NCBI GenBank assembly: GCA_023428805.1
Contig: JAEYWW010000356.1
Location: 1-5,578 of the forward strand
Direction: 5' to 3'
DNA length: 5,578 nucleotides
Origin: Armatimonadota bacterium
GTDB lineage: Bacteria; Armatimonadota; Fimbriimonadia; Fimbriimonadales; Fimbriimonadaceae
Shown: positions 1 to 4,613 of the stretch, piece by piece
How the letters are laid out: each line of letters begins with the position of its first letter
How positions within the stretch are numbered: position 1 is the first letter of the stretch
Position numbers and translations under genes: made by a program
Notes under the pieces: model-generated
The model's database searches: none
What the model saw: only the letters and a program-made list of their open reading frames with translations
What the model was told of the DNA's origin: nothing

Positions 1-1446
1 TCGCAGCTCAATGCCTTCCGCATCCAACTGCGCGCGGATTTCGTCGGCTCGAGCGAAGTTCTTGGACTTCTTCGCCTCCGCACGTTCGGCGATGAGAGCG
101 TCAATCCGGGAGGCATCGATGTCAACAGCCGCCTCCACCTGGCATCCCAGATCATTTTCCAACCGCACAATGCCCAGCAGATCGTTCACCCGGTTCAAGA
201 ACCAGATCGCGCCTTGGGCATCAGATTCCGTCAGGGCGTTTTCGCGGAGGATGTGCTTGACGCCTTCGAGTGCCTTGGCGATGGCGACCGAGGTGTTCAG
301 GTCTTCGCAGAGCGCGCCGAGAAGCTCCTCGGCCAGCCTCTGCAATTCGGGAGTCGGTGTTCCTTCACCCTTCCAAGCTCCTTCTCCCAATGCTGTGTCA
401 ATGCGCCGCTCCACCTCGCGGAACCTCTCGACGTTGCCGCTGGCATCCTTCAAAGTCTGCATCGTGAAGTTGAGCGGCTTGCCGTAGGGAACGGAGATCA
501 AAGCGTAGCGGAGGGCCAGGGGGTCAACTCCCTTCTCGTCCACCAGGTCGCGGACGGTGTAGAAATTGCCCTTGGACTTCGACATCTTCTCGCCGTCCAC
601 CTGCAGGAAGCGAACGTGGAGCCAGTGGTTGCTGAATGGCTTGCCCGTCAGCGATTCGCTCTGCGCGATCTCGCATTCATGGTGCGGAAAGACCAAATCC
701 TCACCCCCGGCGTGGAGATCAATGGTGTCGCCCAAGTAGCTTCGCGCCATTGCCGAGCACTCGATATGCCAGCCCGGGAATCCCCATCCCCAGGGCGAGA
801 ACCACTGCATCAGGTGCTTGTCGTCCTTCTTCCAGAGTGCGAAGTCGGCGGGATGGCGCTTGTTGTCGTCCACCACAACCTCTCGCACGCCGCGTTCCAA
901 ATTGTCCTGATCGCGGTTTCCGCTCAGCTTGCCGTAATCCTCGAAGCTGTTGACCGCGAAATAGACGCCGCTCGGAGTTTCATAGGCGTGGCCCTGCTCG
1001 ATCAGCTTTTCGACCGCAACGATCTGCTCGCGCATGTGCTGGGTGGCGCGGGGCCGAATCTGCGGATCGCGCAGGTTCATCTTCGCCCAGTCCTGTTTGA
1101 AGGCGTCCTCGTAATGCTCCGCCAGTTCCCACACGCTATGGAACTGCTCCCCTTCCTTGCTGGCGAGAGCCTTGGCCATCTTGTCGTCGCCGCCCGCATC
1201 CGCCACGTCGTCCTGGGTGAGGTGGCCGACGTCCGTGATGTTGCTGACGTAGGTGACCTTCCAGCCCAGAGCCTCCGCCGTGCGGATCACGAGGTCGGCG
1301 GTCAGAAAGGTGCGGAAGTTGCCGATGTGGGCGTAGGAGTAGACCGTCGGGCCGCACGAATAGAACCGCAGGTGGCCGGGTTCCACCGTCTTGAGTTCCT
1401 TGACCTCGCGGGCCATCGTGTCGTACAGCCTGAAAACTCTGCTCAT
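1..1446 (-). CDS. cysS: Cysteinyl-tRNA synthetase (CysRS), 3' end beyond window
   Basis: Class I aminoacyl-tRNA synthetase that charges tRNA-Cys with cysteine in the cytoplasm. Translating the minus strand from the ATG at 1446-1444 gives 482 uninterrupted residues to the window edge. Visible landmarks: the HIGN nucleotide-binding motif (residues 40-43), the KMSKS loop (287-291), and zinc ligands matching the E. coli set at C31, C230 (WHIEC), H255 and E259 (FPHHECE), with the 25- and 4-residue spacings of the family. The HIGNFRT...NITDVGHL...GDDKM version differs from the E. coli-type HIGNARP...NITDIDDKI and resembles the variant known from actinobacterial, eukaryotic and several environmental-phylum enzymes. 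The C-terminal RADEIRAQLDAEGIELR is the usual end of the anticodon-binding domain, so only about 10-15 residues should be missing. The start matches the normal family N-terminus. No good Shine-Dalgarno is visible, and an in-frame TAG lies upstream near 1518. Divergent from the GH172 gene, with 73 bp between them. Confidence 0.97.
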   Translation of the reverse strand, partial: MSRVFRLYDTMAREVKELKTVEPGHLRFYSCGPTVYSYAHIGNFRTFLTADLVIRTAEALGWKVTYVSNITDVGHLTQDDVADAGGDDKMAKALASKEGEQFHSVWELAEHYEDAFKQDWAKMNLRDPQIRPRATQHMREQIVAVEKLIEQGHAYETPSGVYFAVNSFEDYGKLSGNRDQDNLERGVREVVVDDNKRHPADFALWKKDDKHLMQWFSPWGWGFPGWHIECSAMARSYLGDTIDLHAGGEDLVFPHHECEIAQSESLTGKPFSNHWLHVRFLQVDGEKMSKSKGNFYTVRDLVDEKGVDPLALRYALISVPYGKPLNFTMQTLKDASGNVERFREVERRIDTALGEGAWKGEGTPTPELQRLAEELLGALCEDLNTSVAIAKALEGVKHILRENALTESDAQGAIWFLNRVNDLLGIVRLENDLGCQVEAAVDIDASRIDALIAERAEAKKSKNFARADEIRAQLDAEGIELR

Positions 1447-1519
1447 CGCAGGCTTGAGGTTACCGGGCACAGGCTTGTCCGTCAGCAAACGTGGGGAAAT
1501 TGGGGAGATAATCCGGTCT
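1447..1519. promoter_or_regulatory. Divergent intergenic region, cysS / GH172
   Basis: These 73 bp must hold the start signals of both divergent genes. On the plus strand GATAAT at 1507-1512 (5/6 match to the -10 consensus) ends 7 nt before the ATG at 1520, which would put the transcript start at or next to the start codon. No convincing -35 lies 17 nt upstream of it. GGGGAG at 1502-1507 could act as a Shine-Dalgarno but sits about 12 nt from the ATG, which is long. An 8-bp direct repeat CAGGCTTG occurs at 1449-1456 and 1470-1477, exactly 21 bp apart. On the minus strand no clear -35/-10 pair or Shine-Dalgarno for cysS was found; TAACCT (about 1462-1457) is a weak -10 candidate. The promoter calls are inference. 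Confidence 0.35.
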
Positions 1520-2647
1520 ATGTTCGACCACCTGCTGAAGCTCTCCAGCGCCCGCAGCAAACGCATTTCCAGCTATGACCGAACCGGCGGCAACGCGGAT
1601 CGCATCCAGTTTGAAGCGGGTGAAACGGCGGTTCTGGCGGAAATCAAGGGCGCAGGAATCATCCGGCACATCTGGATCACGATCAGCACGGCGGACCTCA
1701 TCGCCCGACGCAATCTCGTTCTGCGGATGTACTGGGACGGGCAGGAACATCCGAGCGTGGAGAGCCCGATCGGCGACTTCTTCGGTCAGGGCTGGGCCGA
1801 GAAATACAACTTCATCAGCCTCCCCCTCGCCGCCGCGCCCAAGGATGGCAACGCGCTGGTCTGTTATTTCCCCATGCCCTTCGGCGACGGCGCACGGATC
1901 ACGGTCGAAAACCAGGGGCCGGAGAAGGTGGACGCCTTCTACTACTACATCGACTACGAAGAGCACGATTCAATGCCCGCCGAGACGCCGCGCTTCCACG
2001 CTTGGTACAACCAGGAGCTGACCGAACCGCAGGGCGATCAAGGTGAGAACGAATGGTCCGTCCTCGGCCCCGAACCGAAAAATCCCTCCGATGCGGGCAA
2101 TTATCTGTTCTGCGAATGTGAAGGCGCAGGGCACTTTGTGGGCGTCAACTACTACGTCCAAAACCCCGGGCCCATCTGGTACGGCGAGGGCGACGACATG
2201 TTCCTGATCGATGGCGAACCCTGGCCGGGCTCCCTGCATGGAACCGGAACCGAAGACTATTTCAACCAGAGCTGGTGCCCGGACGAACACTATCTGCATC
2301 CCTTCTTCGGCACCGCCCGCGCTCCCGGACGCGGCAACAATGATCCGCGCTTCGGCTGGCTGGGACGGACGCATTGTTATCGGTTCCACATCATGGACCC
2401 GATCTACTTCCGCACGTCGCTCCGCGCCTCCATCGAGCACGGCCACGCCAACGTGCTGTCGCTCAACATGGCGTCGGTGGCGTATTGGTATCAGACTTTG
2501 CCGAGCAAACCCTTCCCACCCTTGGCATCTGCCGAAGATCGCAAGCCGGTGGCGGACACCGGAGTTGTCGACGTTCACCGATGGCGCGACGCCTGGCGAA
2601 CAGAAATGGGCGGCGGACGGCTCTGGGGCAGCGAAAGGCCGCAGTAG
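1520..2647 (+). CDS. DUF2961 / glycoside hydrolase family 172 protein
   Basis: The 375-residue protein fits DUF2961, the domain classified as GH172, whose characterised members act on difructose dianhydride, fructofuranose or arabinofuranose linkages. Family-like stretches in order: RISSYDRTGGNADRI (15-29), an AEIKGAGIIRHIWIT segment, LRMYWDGQEHPSVESPIGDFFG, CYFPMPFGDGARI, FYYYIDYEEH, the diagnostic GTGTEDYFNQSW starting at residue 241 (Glu245), SLRASIEHGHAN with Glu306, and ASVAYWYQTLPSKPFPPL near the C-terminus. Catalysis in the family is assigned to glutamates; Glu245 and Glu306 are the conserved ones here, but which act is not decided from sequence. The N-terminus is hydrophilic with no signal peptide, so it is probably cytoplasmic and acts on imported oligosaccharides. 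The ATG at 1520 gives the normal family N-terminus; the frame stays open upstream only because it runs antisense through cysS. No sugar transporter or other sugar enzyme is adjacent, so the substrate is unknown. Confidence 0.88.
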   Translation: MFDHLLKLSSARSKRISSYDRTGGNADRIQFEAGETAVLAEIKGAGIIRHIWITISTADLIARRNLVLRMYWDGQEHPSVESPIGDFFGQGWAEKYNFISLPLAAAPKDGNALVCYFPMPFGDGARITVENQGPEKVDAFYYYIDYEEHDSMPAETPRFHAWYNQELTEPQGDQGENEWSVLGPEPKNPSDAGNYLFCECEGAGHFVGVNYYVQNPGPIWYGEGDDMFLIDGEPWPGSLHGTGTEDYFNQSWCPDEHYLHPFFGTARAPGRGNNDPRFGWLGRTHCYRFHIMDPIYFRTSLRASIEHGHANVLSLNMASVAYWYQTLPSKPFPPLASAEDRKPVADTGVVDVHRWRDAWRTEMGGGRLWGSERPQ

Positions 2648-2652
2648 CAGTT

Positions 2653-2680
2653 CTGTTATGCGGGCTTCAGCCTGCAACAG
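2653..2680. repeat. TTCA-loop stem-loop just after the GH172 stop
   Basis: CTGTT (2653-2657) pairs with AACAG (2676-2680), and GCGGGC (2660-2665) pairs with GCCTGC (2670-2675) through one G-T wobble, around a TTCA loop at 2666-2669. AT at 2658-2659 is bulged. The stem begins six bases after the GH172 stop codon, so it may end or stabilise that transcript, but no T-run follows, so a classical intrinsic terminator is not supported. The TTCA loop is shared with the repeats at 2733-2792 and 2958-3017, which suggests membership of the same interspersed family. Confidence 0.6.
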
Positions 2681-2732
2681 ATGGAAGCTTTGCCGTATCC
2701 GACAAGGTTGAGCACCGCCCAAGTGTGCGTAA

Positions 2733-2792
2733 GGAGCGCCCGACTTCAGTCGGGCCATCGGATTCCCGCACTTCAGTGCGCCGTGTCGCGCA
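2733..2792. repeat. REP-like double-hairpin element, copy 1
   Basis: A 60-bp unit with two adjacent perfect hairpins: GCCCGAC-TTCA-GTCGGGC (2738-2755) and CGCAC-TTCA-GTGCG (2767-2780), separated by a short linker containing CGGATTCC. A second copy lies exactly 225 bp downstream with 52 of 60 bases identical. It starts with GGAGCG. The paired-hairpin design resembles REP/BIME elements that are mobilised in trans by RAYT (Y1 tyrosine) transposases; no such transposase is in this window, so that link is inference. Confidence 0.75.
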
Positions 2793-2800
2793 ATGTTCTT

Positions 2801-2831
2801 ATGGGCACACTTCTCCGGGCAGGATGCCCAT
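2801..2831. repeat. GGGCA-GGA-TGCCC hairpin with alternative ATGGGCA/TGCCCAT pairing
   Basis: GGGCA (2817-2821) and TGCCC (2825-2829) form a tight 5-bp hairpin with a GGA loop. The same right arm can instead pair as TGCCCAT (2825-2831) with ATGGGCA (2801-2807), giving two mutually exclusive stems. The downstream text GCCCATGCCA (2826-2835) recurs at 2887-2896. This motif style (GGGCAGGATGCCCATGCCAC) is familiar as an interspersed intergenic sequence in several GC-rich bacterial phyla; this is recollection, not a search result. Confidence 0.5.
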
Positions 2832-2849
2832 GCCACTTCAATTTTGTCT

Positions 2850-2894
2850 GCATGGGCTGCACGCTATGAAAAAAGCGCGGCGGACCGCCCATGC
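2850..2894. repeat. 8-bp inverted repeat GCATGGGC / GCCCATGC
   Basis: Perfect inverted repeat: GCATGGGC at 2850-2857 and GCCCATGC at 2887-2894, with a 29-nt interior that contains an A6 run (2869-2874). It lies between the two copies of the double-hairpin element. It could be a longer-looped member of the same hairpin cluster. No coding function is seen. Confidence 0.45.
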
Positions 2895-2935
2895 CAGAGC
2901 ACGACACAAGAGATCGCGCACTCCAAAGGGGGTGG

Positions 2936-2955
2936 TGCATCTCTCCAGAGGTGCA
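2936..2955. repeat. 20-bp near-palindrome TGCATCTCT..AGAGGTGCA
   Basis: TGCATCTCT (2936-2944) and AGAGGTGCA (2947-2955) are complementary apart from one T-G wobble, around a two-base centre (CC). It directly precedes copy 2 of the double-hairpin element. The two-base centre is too tight for a full RNA hairpin, so if functional it is more likely a DNA-level palindrome. Confidence 0.4.
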
Positions 2956-2957
2956 AA

Positions 2958-3017
2958 GGACCGCTCGACTTCAGTCGGGCTCTCGGATTCCCGCACTTTA
3001 GTGCGCCGCATTGCGCA
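2958..3017. repeat. REP-like double-hairpin element, copy 2
   Basis: Second copy of the 60-bp unit. Hairpin A is GCTCGAC-TTCA-GTCGGGC (2963-2980) with one T-G wobble; hairpin B is CGCAC-TTTA-GTGCG (2992-3005). The stems are kept while the differences from copy 1 fall mainly in the loop of hairpin B, the linker and the flanks; the one stem change (C to T at 2965) is compensated as a wobble. This pattern suggests that the fold, not the exact sequence, is maintained. Confidence 0.75.
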
Positions 3018-3030
3018 GGGTTGAGGAGAA

Positions 3031-3044
3031 CTGGCAGCAGCCAG
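3031..3044. repeat. Short hairpin CTGGC-AGCA-GCCAG
   Basis: Perfect 5-bp stem with an AGCA loop, between the second double-hairpin copy and the long hairpin at 3053. It is short enough to be chance; listed because it lies in a dense hairpin cluster. Confidence 0.35.
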
Positions 3045-3052
3045 GCGGAACG

Positions 3053-3113
3053 GCCTCGTGGGAACTCGGCCCTCCAATTCTTGATTCATCTGGAGGGCCG
3101 AGTTCCACGAGGC
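3053..3113. repeat. Long 23-bp stem-loop with one bulged G
   Basis: The left arm at 3053-3076 (GCCTCGTGGG...CCCTCCA) and the right arm at 3091-3113 (TGGAGGG...CACGAGGC) are complementary over 23 pairs; one extra G in the run 3060-3062 is bulged. The loop is 14 nt (3077-3090). No T-run follows either arm, so it is not a standard intrinsic terminator. It could be an RNA-processing or stability element, a recombination or transposition end, or another interspersed palindrome. It ends about 200 bp upstream of the pseudopilin start. Confidence 0.7.
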
Positions 3114-3298
3114 TCGCACCCCTCCCAAGCCCAGAAATCAACCGCTCATGAAGATCCGTGCAGAGTCGCCGCAGCGGAACAAGCCCTCACAATCCTAAGA
3201 GGCTATTAAGGGGGATTAGACTTAATTCCAATTTAACCCGCGGAAAATCCGGGAGGGGTTTCATGCAGGGCGTACTTGTGTCCTGAATGAACAGGACC

Positions 3299-3303
3299 AG
3301 GGG
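3299..3303 (+). promoter_or_regulatory. Ribosome binding site that fixes the pseudopilin start
   Basis: AGGGG at 3299-3303 is followed by a 7-nt spacer and the ATG at 3311. The upstream in-frame ATG at 3287 has no such site and would add eight residues ahead of the short basic leader expected for a prepilin, so 3311 is preferred. Confidence 0.7.
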
Positions 3304-3310
3304 CTTCGCT

Positions 3311-4129
3311 ATGAAAAAGGCTTTCACCCTCATCGAACTCCTGGTGGTCATCGCCATCATTGCCATCCTCGCCGCCATTCTCTTTCCGGTCTTCGCCCGC
3401 GCCAAAGCCGCCGCCAAGCAAGCCGCCGCCACATCAAATCTCAAACAGGTTGGCCTCGCCAACTTCCTCTATATGTCGGACTACGACGACAGGGTCAACC
3501 GCAAGTGGTACGACATGCACGTCGATCTGGAGCCCTATGCCAAGAGCATCGGAGTGTTCCTCGACCCGGCCAGCCCCGCGCCGAAGCCATTCAAGCGAAC
3601 CTACGCTTCCGTGGTCTTCACCGACGGCGACTCCGCGACCAACCTGACCGCCTGGACCAACGTTCCTGCAACGGCGACCACCGCGGCGGGAGGCTGCGCG
3701 AATGACCGTCCCTGCATCTTCGGCCACTTTTCGCGCAACGACGAACTGCTCCACAACTACGGGTTTGACGGGCAGTCGGGAGGCACCATCAACACCAGTT
3801 CCAATGCGTCCACCTGGACCACGGTCTCGGACAAGATCTTCTTCGCCTTCGCCAAGTCGGGCGCCGAAGACAACGACGCCAACGACTTCGACGAGGACAA
3901 CGCGCCTTACTTTGAACCGGGCGGCACCCACTGGAACGCGATCTTCGCCCAGTTCGCCACCCGGCACAACGACGGCTCGCCCATCCTCTTCTTGGACGGA
4001 AGCGCCAAATACAAAAAGCTGGCGTGGATTCGCGGCATGGACGGCAAGAAGGCGTTCAACCCATCCTGCTCGCAGCTCCCCGACAATCAGAGCTGGAGCA
4101 CCACGCTCTGCACCTACATCGAGAACTGA
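3311..4129 (+). CDS. Type IV pilin-like / pseudopilin protein with H-x9-DG motif
   Basis: The 272-residue protein begins with [16 protein letters not shown], the class III signal cut by prepilin peptidase, probably between Ala4 and Phe5; Glu9 becomes the conserved Glu5 of the mature protein. The hydrophobic helix runs to about residue 28 (ILFPVFA) and anchors it in the inner membrane before assembly into a pilus or type II secretion pseudopilus. The soluble domain ends with [13 protein letters not shown], an exact H-x9-DG motif (His219, Asp229, Gly230), the processing-associated motif common in large pilin-like families of Planctomycetota, Verrucomicrobiota and Armatimonadota. Cysteines at 129/135 and 253/267 could form two disulfides. 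Residues 186-196 form an acidic Asp/Asn-rich loop that could bind calcium, as major pseudopilins do elsewhere; this is inference. The usual -1 glycine is replaced by alanine. No secretion or pilus assembly gene is adjacent, so its partner machinery is elsewhere. Confidence 0.92.
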   Translation: MKKAFTLIELLVVIAIIAILAAILFPVFARAKAAAKQAAATSNLKQVGLANFLYMSDYDDRVNRKWYDMHVDLEPYAKSIGVFLDPASPAPKPFKRTYASVVFTDGDSATNLTAWTNVPATATTAAGGCANDRPCIFGHFSRNDELLHNYGFDGQSGGTINTSSNASTWTTVSDKIFFAFAKSGAEDNDANDFDEDNAPYFEPGGTHWNAIFAQFATRHNDGSPILFLDGSAKYKKLAWIRGMDGKKAFNPSCSQLPDNQSWSTTLCTYIEN

Positions 4130-4144
4130 TCTCGCCGACAGTCA

Positions 4145-4183
4145 ATGGAAGAAGCCCGGGAATCACTCCCGGGCTTCTTCCAT
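4145..4183. terminator. Bidirectional terminator-like stem-loop between convergent genes
   Basis: The arms 4145-4161 and 4167-4183 are perfectly complementary over 17 bp (core GAAGCCCGGGA / TCCCGGGCTTC) around the 5-nt loop ATCAC. It starts 15 nt after the pseudopilin stop and overlaps the last codons of the minus-strand ArsR gene. No long T-run follows on either strand (ATTTCC on plus, TTGACT on minus), so its efficiency is uncertain, but its position between converging genes and stem strength make a shared transcription end the best reading. Confidence 0.75.
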
Positions 4184-4495
4184 TTCCGATTCGACGAACC
4201 GCTTCAAGGCATCCAGCCGTTGATCCCACATCGCGGCACGGCGGGAGAGCCAGTCGGCGGCTTCATCCAAGACCTCCAACCGCAGCTCCCGGACCACCTG
4301 CCGCCCGCGATGGTGGCTCTCGACCAGCCCCGCCTGCTCCAGCACCAAAAGGTGCTTGGTCGCGGCCTGGCGGGTCATCCCGAGCCCTTCAACGAGCTCC
4401 AAGGTGGGAAGGGGGCCGCGCTGGCCCAACCTCTCCACGATTTCCAGCCGAGTCGGGTCGCCGAGGGCCTGATAGACCTCGTGGCGCAGGGCCAC
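4163..4495 (-). CDS. ArsR-family winged-helix transcriptional repressor
   Basis: The 110-residue protein (from the GTG at 4495) has the typical ArsR architecture: ALGDPTRLEIVERL at 10-23, helix-turn-helix about 31-58 (ELVEGLGMTRQAATKHLLVLEQAGLV), the wing HHRGRQVVREL at 61-71, and a C-terminal helix with the W..R...L pattern (82-100) seen in regulators paired with SRPBCC proteins. It has no cysteine, so the classical ELCVCDL metal site is absent and metal sensing is unlikely. The GTG at 4495 is chosen because GGGAGG lies 7 nt upstream and AGGAGG 4 nt upstream; another GTG at 4510 would put the Shine-Dalgarno inside the gene. The stop codon falls in the loop of the shared terminator. It follows the SRPBCC gene after 118 bp and is probably cotranscribed, although a separate promoter is not excluded. 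Likely targets are the inverted repeats at 5498-5558. Confidence 0.9.
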   Translation of the reverse strand: MALRHEVYQALGDPTRLEIVERLGQRGPLPTLELVEGLGMTRQAATKHLLVLEQAGLVESHHRGRQVVRELRLEVLDEAADWLSRRAAMWDQRLDALKRFVESEMEEARE

Positions 4496-4613
4496 TACAC
4501 CTCCTCCCACGACACGTCACTCATCGCTTCCGCGCCCCCCACCTTCAGTCTGGCAAGGACACTCAGGACACATTGCAAACCCGTTTCTGGCTTGCCGATT
4601 TTGGTGGTGGTGA
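4496..4613 (-). other. Spacer between SRPBCC and ArsR genes, with tiny overlapping ORFs
   Basis: This 118-bp gap contains no hairpin terminator. Read on the minus strand it has an 18-codon frame at 4573-4517 (MCPECPCQTEGGGRGSDE) with a CxxCxC cluster, and a 9-codon frame at 4524-4495 (MSDVSWEEV) whose TAG shares one base with the ArsR GTG start. Neither has a strong Shine-Dalgarno, and both could be chance. If translated, the second would couple its termination to ArsR initiation. No clear promoter was found. Confidence 0.25.

Larger units (their letters stand above)
2648..3310. other. Gene-free, hairpin-dense intergenic mosaic
   Basis: About 660 bp lie between the GH172 stop and the pseudopilin start. 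All open frames here are short, overlap the hairpins and show no recognisable protein. The content is the chain of stem-loops listed separately. The last 100 bp (about 3195-3250) are more AT-rich and should hold the pseudopilin promoter, but no -35/-10 pair with correct spacing stands out. Confidence 0.7.

Noticed and set aside
1391..1519. Upstream extension of the GH172 protein to an ATG at 1391
   Set aside because: It would overlap the cysS N-terminus and add residues not seen in the family; the ATG at 1520 gives the usual N-terminus.
214..1578. Long plus-strand open frame (454 codons) across the first quarter of the window
   Set aside because: It is antisense to cysS, whose minus-strand translation shows all CysRS motifs. 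The plus frame resembles no protein and is kept open by GC-rich codon bias.
1970..2836. 288-codon minus-strand open frame opposite the GH172 gene
   Set aside because: It is a shadow of the GH172 coding frame and runs into the hairpin region; no recognisable domain.
2733..3017. CRISPR array
   Set aside because: Only two diverged repeat copies, separated by 165 bp and made of paired hairpins, with no regular repeat-spacer periodicity and no cas genes.
3053..3113. tRNA or other structured RNA gene
   Set aside because: It is a single long hairpin with no cloverleaf, no TTCGA-type T-loop and no anticodon arm.
2374..3209. Open frames running through the hairpin region (216, 138 and 96 codons)
   Set aside because: They read through the repeats, yield low-complexity Arg/Ser-rich sequence and have no good ribosome site or domain.
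4163..4495. Metal-responsive ArsR/SmtB sensor
   Set aside because: The protein has no cysteine and lacks the ELCVCDL site. Its context with an SRPBCC gene indicates a non-metal regulator, although a His/Asp-type site cannot be fully excluded.
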